Below are positions 16,717 to 25,163 of a stretch of 64,000 nt of DNA, one piece after another. Each line of letters begins with the position of its first letter. The first letter of the stretch is position 1. Below the pieces are notes generated by a model. That model made no database searches and was not told the origin of the DNA. It saw only the letters and a list, made by a program, of their open reading frames with translations. Position numbers and translations under genes: made by a program. The stretch is from VAZQ01 sp963817135 (GTDB lineage: Bacteria > Pseudomonadota > Alphaproteobacteria > Rhizobiales > Xanthobacteraceae): contig CAWFNG010000012.1 in assembly GCA_963817135.1 (NCBI GenBank), positions 124,001 to 188,000 of the forward strand. Reading direction: 5' to 3'.

Positions 16717-16818
16717 CTCGATTTTCCCCCTCCCCGCCGCAAATCCTAACCGAGCATTAACCACGCAAATCAGTCGTAATCATGCCGGGGAGTTTGGCTG
16801 GCAAATCTTGACCATTTT

Positions 16819-17805
16819 TTACCCAACTTTGACCACGAGCCGTCCCCGAACGCCGCCCTCGAGAATGCGGCCGGCCGAGTCGATTACCTCGGCAAGGCCG
16901 ATTTCGCTTGTCATGGCCGCAAGCTTGTCCCGATCAATCTCGCGGTCGAGAAGCTCCCACGCCTTCTCACGCACCGGCAGCGGACACATGACTGAGTCGA
17001 TGCCGAGAAGAGACACCCCACGCAGAATAAACGGAGCAACGGAGGTGGGCAAATCCATGCCGCCCGCCAATCCACAAGCCGCAACAGCGCCGCCATAGCG
17101 GGTCATGGAAAGTGCATTGGCGAGCGTGGTCGAGCCGACGCTGTCAATGGCGCCCGCCCAACGTTCTTTTGCCAATGGTTTCGGGGGTCCGCTGAGTTCG
17201 GAGCGCTCGATGACCTCGCTCGCACCGAGGCTTTTGAGGTAATCAATCTCAGTCCGCCGGCCGGTGGATGCCGTGACCTGAAAGCCACGCTTGGAAAGAA
17301 TTGCAATCGCAATGGACCCGACGCCCCCCGCAGCCCCGGTTACCAAAATCGGTCCGCTCGCCGGAGTGACGCCGTGTCGTTCGAGTGCCATGACGGCAAG
17401 CATGGCGGTATAGCCGGCAGTGCCAATGGCCATCACCTGCCGTGCGCTTAGCCCGGGTGGAAGCCGAACCAGCCAGTCTCCCTTGATGCGGGCCTTTTCG
17501 GCATAGCCGCCGAGATGGGTCTCACCACACCCGAAGCCGTTGAGAACGACGCGATCTCCCTTTTTCCAGGACGCGTGATTGGAACCTTCCACTCTGCCAG
17601 CGAAATCGATGCCGGGAATCATCGGAAAACGCCGTACCACGGGCGCCTTACCGGTAATCGCAAGCCCATCCTTGTAGTTGAGCGTCGACCATTCGACGCG
17701 AACGGTGACGTCGCCTTGCATGAAGCCGTTCTCATCGAAGTCTGTGAGTTCGACCGTCTGTCCGGTCGCGCTCTTGTCGATGACAATGGCCTTGAAGCGC
17801 GGCAT
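16819..17805 (-). CDS. acuI: Acrylyl-CoA reductase family MDR oxidoreductase
   Basis: A 328-residue zinc-free medium-chain reductase. It has an N-terminal GroES-like domain (PGIDFAGRVEGS, about residues 63-74) and a Rossmann domain with the NADP-binding motif TGAAGGVGSIA (about 155-165), followed by ASTGR where the 2'-phosphate of NADPH is usually bound. It fits the AcuI/YhdH family, which reduces acryloyl-CoA to propionyl-CoA. The ATG at 17805 matches the family start; the upstream extension lies in repetitive DNA. No ribosome-binding site precedes it: the leader is the pyrimidine-rich GAGGAC-repeat arm described at 17806-17945. Confidence 0.85.
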   Translation of the reverse strand: MPRFKAIVIDKSATGQTVELTDFDENGFMQGDVTVRVEWSTLNYKDGLAITGKAPVVRRFPMIPGIDFAGRVEGSNHASWKKGDRVVLNGFGCGETHLGGYAEKARIKGDWLVRLPPGLSARQVMAIGTAGYTAMLAVMALERHGVTPASGPILVTGAAGGVGSIAIAILSKRGFQVTASTGRRTEIDYLKSLGASEVIERSELSGPPKPLAKERWAGAIDSVGSTTLANALSMTRYGGAVAACGLAGGMDLPTSVAPFILRGVSLLGIDSVMCPLPVREKAWELLDREIDRDKLAAMTSEIGLAEVIDSAGRILEGGVRGRLVVKVG

Positions 17806-17945
17806 CAGAGGACGGAGGATGGATAACAGAGGACGGATAATAGCGGGCCGGCGAACGGTGACAATCGCGCAGGCGAGCACATGGCACTCGACCGGACTAT
17901 CTGCTCTGTCATCTGACGTCTGTCCTCTTGTCCTCTCTCGTCAGA
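17806..17945. repeat. GAGGAC/GTCCTC inverted-repeat intergenic region, copy 1
   Basis: The left part carries iterations of CAGAGGACGGAGGAT and CAGAGGACGGAT; the right part carries CATCTGACGTCTGTCCTCTTGTCCTCTC, split by about 70 bases. The arms are complementary and could pair. The region separates the MFS stop from the acuI start, and a closely similar arrangement is found at 24983-25163. Confidence 0.65.
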
Positions 17946-19188
17946 CAGCGGCAGCTAAGCGCGCGACCGGCTTTTCCACGATCGGAAGATTGATCAGGGC
18001 CGAAAGCAGCCCGAACAGGATCGCAAGCCACCAGACCAAGTCATAGGAGCCCGTGCGCTCAAATGCCATCCCACCCAGCCAAACTCCGAGAAAGCCGCCG
18101 ACCTGGTGGCTGAAGAAGGAAAAACCGACGAGCATCGCAAGCCAGCGCGTGCCGAAGATGACGGCAATAATACCGTTGGTGGGCGGAATGGTGGAGAGCC
18201 AAAGAAATCCCATTGCCGCCCCGAAAAGAACGGCCGAGACGGGCGTGATCGGGAAACTGATAAATGCAAGAATTGCAAGCGCGCGACCGAAATAAATGAC
18301 GGAAAGCAGGTAGCGTTTTGGCATCACATCGCCGAGCCAGCCTGACAGGAGCGAACCGACGATATTGAAAAGGCCGATAATCGCAACGGTGCGGCCACCA
18401 ATCTCGTTAGAAAGCCCTCGGTCGAGGAGAAAGGCTGGCAGGTGAACGGTAATGAACGCCAATTGGAATCCGCAAGTGAAATAGCCCGTCACCAACAGCA
18501 GATACGAACGATTGCCGAATGCCTCGGACAAAGCATGGCGCACGGATTGCTGTCTAACGTGGCGCAATGCCTCGCCGCTGCGGGGAGTGGCGAGCGCAAG
18601 CGAAAGCGGCCATATCATCAGCATGATCGCGGAAAAAATCAAAAGCGTTTCCTGCCAGCCGACCGAATCAATCAGCGAAACAGTGACCGGGGCGAACAGA
18701 AACTGGCCAAATGATCCAGCGGCAGCTCCGCCGCCAAACGCGAGCGAGCGCCAGCCTTCAGGCAGAAGCTTGCCGAATGCCGACAGCACAACGCTGAACG
18801 AGCAGGAGGCAAGTCCGAAGCCGATGAAAACGCCGGCCGAGATGTCGAGCATTATCGGCGTCGTCGAAGACGCCATCATGGCGAGGCCGAGCGCGTAGAA
18901 AGCCCCGCCTGCGCACAGCACTCGCGCAATGCCGAAGCGGTCGGCAATCATGCCGGCAATCGGCTGGCCGAGCCCCCACAGGATATTCTGGACCGCAAGC
19001 GCCAGCCCGAACACCTCGCGGCCCCAGCCGTTGGCTTGGGACTGCGGGGTAAGGAAGAACCCGAGGACGGAGCGCGGACCGAAGCTGATCATTGCAATAA
19101 GGCAGCCGCAGACCACAATCACAGCCGGCGTGCGCCAACCGTTGCGATTGGCCGCGGTGCTCGGAATTGCAGAAATGGTCGTTGTCAT
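17941..19188 (-). CDS. MFS transporter, 12 TM
   Basis: A 415-residue major facilitator from the ATG at 19188 (MTTTISA...), with twelve predicted hydrophobic segments and the between-helix motifs typical of the superfamily (GMIADRFGIARV between helices 2 and 3, SGWLGDVMPKR between 8 and 9). It resembles the MCT/oxalate-formate-antiporter-like group of exchangers. The substrate is not predictable. It is followed on the minus strand by acuI, with the GAGGAC repeat between, and is divergent from nadC with about 180 bases between starts. Confidence 0.85.
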   Translation of the reverse strand: MTTTISAIPSTAANRNGWRTPAVIVVCGCLIAMISFGPRSVLGFFLTPQSQANGWGREVFGLALAVQNILWGLGQPIAGMIADRFGIARVLCAGGAFYALGLAMMASSTTPIMLDISAGVFIGFGLASCSFSVVLSAFGKLLPEGWRSLAFGGGAAAGSFGQFLFAPVTVSLIDSVGWQETLLIFSAIMLMIWPLSLALATPRSGEALRHVRQQSVRHALSEAFGNRSYLLLVTGYFTCGFQLAFITVHLPAFLLDRGLSNEIGGRTVAIIGLFNIVGSLLSGWLGDVMPKRYLLSVIYFGRALAILAFISFPITPVSAVLFGAAMGFLWLSTIPPTNGIIAVIFGTRWLAMLVGFSFFSHQVGGFLGVWLGGMAFERTGSYDLVWWLAILFGLLSALINLPIVEKPVARLAAAV

Positions 19189-19368
19189 GACGTTTGTTTT
19201 TTGCCGCCTGTGCGATATCACTCAAAGCATGTCGGTGGGGAGCAGCAGAATCATGTCGCGCCTTGTACGGTCTTGCTTCAGTCTTCTCAAACGATTGTCT
19301 GCATGGGCGTTCTTGCTCTTTCGCATGGCAGCCTTGCCTGAGTATCCAATAGGCGAAGGTCGTGTCGC

Positions 19369-20241
19369 ATGAGCGGTTCACTGCTCTGCCCGGACGCTTT
19401 TCTTTCGCCGCTTGAGCTGGACGCTGTGATCTCGCGTGCCCTTGCGGAAGATCTGGGACGCGCCGGCGATGTCACTTCCACTGCCACCATTCCGGAGGAT
19501 ATTATTGCGCGCGCCATCGTGGTCGCCCGCAAAGACGGCGTCATCTCGGGTCTGCCCCTTGCAGCCGCGACATTCCAGAAGCTTGCTCCGGACATTGAAA
19601 TCGCCGCCCATGCCCGGGACGGAGATCGCGTTACCGCAAAGACAATGCTGCTGACGATCGGTGGCCCTGCACGCGCGGTTTTTGCCGCGGAACGTGTCGC
19701 GCTCAATCTGCTGGGACATCTCTCCGGGGTGGCGACGGCAACGGCCGAATTCGTGCGCCGCGTTGCCGGCAGCCGCACGCGCATCTGCTGCACGCGCAAA
19801 ACCACCCCCGGCCTGCGCGCGGTGGAAAAGTATGCCGTACGCTGCGGCGGGGGATTTAATCATCGCTTCGGCCTCGATGACGCGATCCTGATCAAGGACA
19901 ACCACATCGCAGTTGCGGGCGGCATTCGTGCGGTGCTGCAGCGCGCCAGGTCGGTAGCCGGGCACCTCGTCAAGATCGAGATCGAAGTCGATACGCTCGA
20001 TCAGTTGCGCGAGGTGCTTGCGGCTGGTCTTGCCGACGCGGTGTTGCTCGACAACATGGACGTGACGACGATGCGAACCGCGGTGGGCTTGGTGGCCGGG
20101 AAATTTCCCCTGGAAGCCTCCGGCAATGTGACGCTCGACAACGTCGCCGCAATTGCACAGTCCGGCGTCGATTACGCTTCGTCAGGCTGGATCACCCATT
20201 CGGCACCCAATCTCGATATCGGACTCGATATCGAGATCTGA
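19369..20241 (+). CDS. nadC: Nicotinate-nucleotide pyrophosphorylase (carboxylating)
   Basis: A 290-residue quinolinate phosphoribosyltransferase of NAD synthesis. Visible features are the N-terminal EDLGRAGDVTS, the substrate-binding segment TRKTTPGLRAVEKYAVRCGG with HRFGLDD, KDNHI, and the barrel strands EIEVDTL, LLDNMD and EASGNV. The family length is 270-300. GAAGG lies about eight bases before the ATG at 19369. nadA and nadB are not in the window. It ends two bases before the convergent SleB-type gene. Confidence 0.95.
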   Translation: MSGSLLCPDAFLSPLELDAVISRALAEDLGRAGDVTSTATIPEDIIARAIVVARKDGVISGLPLAAATFQKLAPDIEIAAHARDGDRVTAKTMLLTIGGPARAVFAAERVALNLLGHLSGVATATAEFVRRVAGSRTRICCTRKTTPGLRAVEKYAVRCGGGFNHRFGLDDAILIKDNHIAVAGGIRAVLQRARSVAGHLVKIEIEVDTLDQLREVLAAGLADAVLLDNMDVTTMRTAVGLVAGKFPLEASGNVTLDNVAAIAQSGVDYASSGWITHSAPNLDIGLDIEI

Positions 20242-20243
20242 GC

Positions 20244-21752
20244 TTACAGCGTCTTAGCCACCGCGTGAGTCGTCTCCGGATCGCTCCATTCCGGTGCCTC
20301 CCCGCCGTCGCCCCATTTGCGCGGGCGGTAGAAGATGTGCACTCCGAGCTTGTGCATCTTCTTCATTTCGCTCACCCAGCCCGGGTGAACATATGTGGCG
20401 TGATAGTGGGTCGCTTTGCCGACTTCCGGAAGCCAGAGCTTGCCGTCGAGCATTTCAGCCGAGATCTTCTTTGCCCGCTCCCACATATCGGGCTCGCGAA
20501 TCACGTCGCGAATACTGTCACAGGCAAAGGTGAACTGGCAGGCCAAATGGCGGTGAGCGTTCTGGTAGACGACCCCGCATACCGTGTTGGGGTACTTGCC
20601 GGAAAAGACGCGATTGAGAATAACCTGCGCGACCGCGACCTGACCGAGCGCTTGTTCGCCCCGCGCCTCGAAATATACCGCCTCGGCGAGACATTTCTCC
20701 GCCTTGGCGCGAGCCTTTTCATCAAGCTTCAGTCGCTCCGCCGGCGACATCGGTCGCTTGTCCTCGCCGGTGACTTCGCCCTTGGGCGCAACCGTCTCGC
20801 CGCCTCTGCCGCTTTCATCCTTTCCGACGGATAAGCCTGCTATCGGCGGCAGGTCCTCACGCTCAACCGGCTCTTCGACGATCGCGCTTTCGCGTTCAGT
20901 AAGGCTATTCGTCGGCAGAGATGCGAGCTTGAATGTGGCTTCGTTCGGATTGACGATCGAACTGCCGAACGGCTCCGTGACAACGGCAACTTCTTGGCGC
21001 GTCGCGTTGAAGTCTTCAAACTGCGGCTCTTCGCCAGGCGTCCAGGGCTGCAGCGCTGCAAGCTTCTGGCCCATGGGATAGACGCTGAAATAAAGCCGGG
21101 CGTCTTGCGGCCCTGATTCGTCGGCGACTGTCCCGGTAGGTGATTGTTCCTGTTTGCTGCCGGCTTGCATGCCCTTGGCTTCACTCGGCGCGGCAAGAAC
21201 AGGATAGGCCAGCTTCGAATTTTGCGGTGATACAGTTGCCGTCCGATACTCGCTCCCGCGAGCTTGGTCCGACGCAGGGACCGGCGACAAGTCTTGCCGC
21301 GTAACGACAGCAGAATCCCGCTCGCCATTCGAACCGGCAACTTCGCGATTGTCCTTGGCGAGGGGCAGACGGTCCGCCTTTCGCGCGACACCGAAATCGC
21401 CCTTGTGCCGGCGATCGATCATGGGGTCGCCGTTCGGGTTATTGGCGAGAACACGTAGCCGGTTGGCTTCCACCATTTCCGGACCGCCGGGATCGAACCC
21501 GACAAGAGTGTAGCCGGTCGTCGGCGGCACAGCGCCGATCGGCCGGGGCACGCTGAAATTCTGGTCGTGCATTGAGCCGAACGCCGCGGCGAACGCCACC
21601 TTGGCAGAACGCTCGCCGGCGGATGGCTGACGTTCAATCGGTCCAGCAAGCTCCTGGCGTCCGATATTGCCCGTCAGCAACAGCAGTATGACGACGGCAA
21701 ACCACAAGGGAGCGCTCAGGCCACCCTGCGGCCTTTCAAACGATACGAGCAT
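20244..21752 (-). CDS. Cell wall hydrolase of the SleB family
   Basis: A 502-residue protein with an N-terminal membrane anchor (about residues 12-30, LWFAVVILLLLTG) and a long, low-complexity, probably periplasmic linker. The C-terminal Hydrolase_2/SleB domain (about 360-475) contains LAEAVYFEARGE, whose Glu is the catalytic acid of this lytic-transglycosylase-like fold, then VAQVILNRV, YPNTVCGVVYQN and CQFTFACD. Expected role: peptidoglycan remodelling at the cell envelope. The spore-cortex function of Bacillus SleB does not apply. It converges on nadC. Confidence 0.85.
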   Translation of the reverse strand: MLVSFERPQGGLSAPLWFAVVILLLLTGNIGRQELAGPIERQPSAGERSAKVAFAAAFGSMHDQNFSVPRPIGAVPPTTGYTLVGFDPGGPEMVEANRLRVLANNPNGDPMIDRRHKGDFGVARKADRLPLAKDNREVAGSNGERDSAVVTRQDLSPVPASDQARGSEYRTATVSPQNSKLAYPVLAAPSEAKGMQAGSKQEQSPTGTVADESGPQDARLYFSVYPMGQKLAALQPWTPGEEPQFEDFNATRQEVAVVTEPFGSSIVNPNEATFKLASLPTNSLTERESAIVEEPVEREDLPPIAGLSVGKDESGRGGETVAPKGEVTGEDKRPMSPAERLKLDEKARAKAEKCLAEAVYFEARGEQALGQVAVAQVILNRVFSGKYPNTVCGVVYQNAHRHLACQFTFACDSIRDVIREPDMWERAKKISAEMLDGKLWLPEVGKATHYHATYVHPGWVSEMKKMHKLGVHIFYRPRKWGDGGEAPEWSDPETTHAVAKTL

Positions 21753-21957
21753 CAGTAAGCTGACCCCCCAGCCCCGAAACGAATGCGATAGTCGCGGCGC
21801 CAGAAGGCACCGTGATGGCGCAATTGCGACGAATTTTTTATTGCCGCATTAACCTTGCGATCGCGTTAACCGCGCAGACACCGCACTAGTCGCCCCATTC
21901 CTGCCATTAAGGGCCGCCGGCTGCCGCAAACAAATCGCTTCGCTGGAGGGAGGCAGT

Positions 21958-22947
21958 TCACATCTTGACGCCCACATCGGCAAAATATTTCAGCGCGCCG
22001 GGATGCCAAGGTATCGGCGAGCTTGCCGACAGCTGATATTTGTAATCGATATTTTCCGCCTCTTTGTGGACGGCAACCAAGTCGGCCTTTTTATCGAAGA
22101 CCAATTTGACAATTGCATAGGCCGTTTCCACCGGCATATTGGCGTTGGCCACCAGGATATTCCAGACCGTGGCGATCCTGTTCTCGGTGTCCTGGCCGGG
22201 ATAGGTCCTCGCCGGAATGACGTCGGTGACATAAAGCTTGCCGTATTTGGCATTCATCTTGTCGACCACGTCGCTGTGGTCGACAAGCTTGATTTTTACG
22301 CCGGGCGTCGCGCCGAGATCGGTCACCGCCGCGGTCGGCAGCCCGCCCACCCAGAAGAATGCATCGATCTTGCGGTCCTTGATGGCATTCACGGACTCCG
22401 CCACTCCCAGCCGCTCGCGTCTCATATCCTTGTCGCGGTCGAGACCGGCAGCCTCAATCACCCGAAACGCCATGACTTCAGTCGCGCTGCCTGGAGAGCC
22501 GGTGGAAACACGCTTGCCTTTGAGATCGGCCATGGTGGTAATCCCGGTGCCGTCAATGGTAACCACGTGCATCCGGTTGGGGTAGAGTACCATCAAGGTC
22601 TGTACCGCGACTTTTCCCGATTTGAATTTGTCCTGGCCGTTATACGCATCGAGTGCAGCATCGGCCATTGAGAATGCAAGCTCGCTCTGGCCCGAGCCGA
22701 TCAGCTTGAGATTATCGACCGAGCCGCCCGTGACCTCGGCAGCGGCCTGATATCCCGACAAGTTCTTCGAAATGATATTCGCAAGCGCGCCCCCGAGCGG
22801 ATAGTAAACTCCGCCGGTGCCGCCGGTGGCGATGGCAATGGTCTTTTGCTGCGCAAGCGCGGCTGCGGCAAAAACCGTTACCGCCGCCAAAATCGTGCAC
22901 GTCAGCAGTCTGCGCACTCTGAAAAGAAACAAGTTACCCTCCTCCAT
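21958..22947 (-). CDS. TAXI-family TRAP transporter solute-binding protein
   Basis: A 329-residue exported receptor with a signal peptide (about residues 12-32, ending AALAQ). Its N-terminus IAIATGGTGGVYYPLGGALA is the glycine-rich signature of TAXI proteins. Further TAXI motifs are DLKGKRVSTGSPGSATE and AFFWVGGLPTAA. TAXI-TRAP systems take up organic acids (2-oxoglutarate in one studied case) using a sodium gradient; the ligand here is unknown. The ATG overlaps the 3' end of the fused permease gene by 14 bases, and the pair is transcribed as one unit. It ends the minus-strand run that starts with the S49 peptidase. Confidence 0.9.
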   Translation of the reverse strand: MEEGNLFLFRVRRLLTCTILAAVTVFAAAALAQQKTIAIATGGTGGVYYPLGGALANIISKNLSGYQAAAEVTGGSVDNLKLIGSGQSELAFSMADAALDAYNGQDKFKSGKVAVQTLMVLYPNRMHVVTIDGTGITTMADLKGKRVSTGSPGSATEVMAFRVIEAAGLDRDKDMRRERLGVAESVNAIKDRKIDAFFWVGGLPTAAVTDLGATPGVKIKLVDHSDVVDKMNAKYGKLYVTDVIPARTYPGQDTENRIATVWNILVANANMPVETAYAIVKLVFDKKADLVAVHKEAENIDYKYQLSASSPIPWHPGALKYFADVGVKM

Positions 22948-24982
22948 CTCGCTTGGCGGCGGCTTTGTTCGCCGCGGCGGGCGCCGACGGCGAGCGCAAT
23001 TGTTTTACCAACAAGGCAGCGGCGATCGCCAGACCGAATGGCGCCGGATGCGGCACATCGTACCCCGAAATTGTTTCGGCAAGCGCTTCAAGCAAGCTTG
23101 GAAAAACCAGCAGCAGTCCCGCCACAGTCCACAGCACGCGCTCGGCAAAGGTATTTTGCCGGAGCGCCCAGTTCTGCGCGGCAGCGGCAAGACAAGCGAG
23201 CCCTGCGGCCGTTTTAGCTGTGACCATGAAGATGTCCCAGACCGAGCCGTCCTTGGGGATTTTCATAAGCAGGCCCACCCCCTGCGGATCGAGCACGAAT
23301 ACGAAGGGCACCAGAAACGCCGGCAGCGTGTATTTCCACGCCTGCATGGTCGTGCGGTAAGGATCGCCGCCGGTGATGGCGGCTGCCGCGAACGGCGAGA
23401 GCGCCGTGGGCGGCGAGACTTCCGACAAAACCGCGTAGTAGAAGATGAACATGTGCGCGGCGAAATCGGGCACTCCAAGCTTGGTAAGCGCGGGCGCGGT
23501 GATTACCGCGCAAATGATGTAGGAAGCGGTGACCGGAACGGCCAAACCGACGATCCAGACCACCAGCGCCGTGTAGATTGCGGTGAGCAGGAGACTACCG
23601 CCGGCATAGTCGAGCACGATGGAGGAGAATTTCAAACCCAAACCGGTGAGCGTCACAACGCCGACGATAATGCCGGCGGATGCGCAGGTGGTCGCCGCGT
23701 TAAGCACGCTGATCGAGCCGTCGGCCAGCGCGCGCACCAGCTTCTTTCCTTTGAGCGCAGTCTCCGGCCGCAGGAAGCTCAGCGCGAAGCACATCAGCGT
23801 CGAATAGAAGACGGCGAGCATGGGCGAATAGCCCACCACCATGAAAACGATAACGGCAATCAACGACGTGAAATGGAAACCGTAGCGCCTGGTCATCTGC
23901 CATAGGGTCAGCGACGTGTCATAAGGAACGACCTCGGCGCCAAACCGCTTGGCATCGAGCTCGACCATGAACAGAAGCGAAAGGTAATAGAGACAGGTAG
24001 GGATGGTGGCCATCCAGATGACGTCGAGGTAGCTGATCTTCAGGAATTCAGCGATCAGAAACGCTGCCGCGCCCAAAACAGGCGGCGAGAGAATGGCACC
24101 CAGTCCTCCGGCGGCAAGCAATCCGCCGGCGGCGTTCTTCTCAAATCCCGCGCGCTGCATCATGGGATAGGCGACGGCGCCGATCGTCACGGTCGTCGCC
24201 ACCCCGGAGCCGGACGGCCCGCCCAGCAGAAAGGACGACAGCACAATGGTGCGGCCGGCGCTGTTCGGCTTTCCTCCCATCAGCGCCAGGGAAAAATCGA
24301 TAAAGAATTTTCCGGCGCCGGACTGTTGCAGAAACGCGCCGTAGATGGTGAACAGAATGATGAGCGAAGAGGAGACATCGACAGCGACGCCAAAAATGCC
24401 CTCCAGCGTGATGAAAAGGTGCCCGACCAGCCGCGAGACATCGTAACCGCGATGCGTCCATGGCGGCGGCAAATAGGGACCGGTCATTGCATAGACGATG
24501 AACAGAATGCCGACGAATGGCATGATCCAGCCGCTGGTGCGGCGCGTTGCCTCGAGTAAGAGGACGATAAAGACCACCCCGAGAATGACATCGAGCCGCG
24601 TCGGAGAAGTGGCGCGGTCGGTGAAGTCCTCGCCGCCCCAGATCGCATAAACAAGGATCGCGACCGAAGTCACCGCTGCCGCCGCGTCCCACCAGCGAAT
24701 GCGATTGCGAAAGCGCTCGGCCACGGGAAACGAGAGAAAGCACAGCACCATCACGAACGCGACGTGTGTGTAACGCAGCGGCTGGGTCGGTACGATGTCG
24801 TAGGCGGCGTAGAGATGAAAAAGCGTCATGGCGACGGCGATCGAGGTCACCAGCGTGCCGGACCAGCCGGAAAGGCGGTTGACGACGCCCTCCTCGGCCT
24901 CGACATAGGCTTCCGCCTTGCGCAGCTTCTCTTCGGAAACCGCGGGAGTGATGCCCAGGATGTCTTCGGGTTTCTCGGCCAT
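22934..24982 (-). CDS. TRAP transporter fused 4TM/12TM permease
   Basis: A 682-residue multi-pass permease that fuses the small (DctQ-like) and large (DctM-like) TRAP subunits, as is standard for TAXI systems. The N-terminal segment to about residue 125 supplies four helices. The DctM part includes the conserved GGPSGSGVATTVTIGAVAYPMM segment (split over a loop) and SEVSPPTALSPFAAAAITGG near 535-555. The start at 24982 (MAEKPEDILGITP) fits the family. There is no ribosome-binding site upstream; the leader is the pyrimidine-rich arm of the GAGGAC repeat. It probably shares a substrate with the overlapping receptor. Confidence 0.9.
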   Translation of the reverse strand: MAEKPEDILGITPAVSEEKLRKAEAYVEAEEGVVNRLSGWSGTLVTSIAVAMTLFHLYAAYDIVPTQPLRYTHVAFVMVLCFLSFPVAERFRNRIRWWDAAAAVTSVAILVYAIWGGEDFTDRATSPTRLDVILGVVFIVLLLEATRRTSGWIMPFVGILFIVYAMTGPYLPPPWTHRGYDVSRLVGHLFITLEGIFGVAVDVSSSLIILFTIYGAFLQQSGAGKFFIDFSLALMGGKPNSAGRTIVLSSFLLGGPSGSGVATTVTIGAVAYPMMQRAGFEKNAAGGLLAAGGLGAILSPPVLGAAAFLIAEFLKISYLDVIWMATIPTCLYYLSLLFMVELDAKRFGAEVVPYDTSLTLWQMTRRYGFHFTSLIAVIVFMVVGYSPMLAVFYSTLMCFALSFLRPETALKGKKLVRALADGSISVLNAATTCASAGIIVGVVTLTGLGLKFSSIVLDYAGGSLLLTAIYTALVVWIVGLAVPVTASYIICAVITAPALTKLGVPDFAAHMFIFYYAVLSEVSPPTALSPFAAAAITGGDPYRTTMQAWKYTLPAFLVPFVFVLDPQGVGLLMKIPKDGSVWDIFMVTAKTAAGLACLAAAAQNWALRQNTFAERVLWTVAGLLLVFPSLLEALAETISGYDVPHPAPFGLAIAAALLVKQLRSPSAPAAANKAAAKRDGGG

Positions 24983-25163
24983 GATCAGAGGACAGAGGAC
25001 AGACGACGGAGGACCGATATCCTAGCGGACCACAAAGCACAGAGGACAGAGGATCGCTACCTGCCGAGGAGGTGAATCAGACCGGGGACCGCATTCTATC
25101 AATGAGAGCCGCCGCCCCTGTCCCCTGTCATCTGTCGTCGGTCATCTGTCATCCGACATCTGC
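24983..25163. repeat. GAGGAC/GTCCTC inverted-repeat intergenic region, copy 2
   Basis: AGAGGACAGAGGACAGACGACGGAGGAC and a second AGAGGACAGAGGA are followed about 60 bases later by complementary CCTGTCATCTGTCGTCGGTCATCTGTC. The right arm overlaps the 3' end of ppdK. The arrangement copies that at 17806-17945: gene stop, pyrimidine arm, spacer, purine arm, then the start of the next minus-strand gene. Confidence 0.65.
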
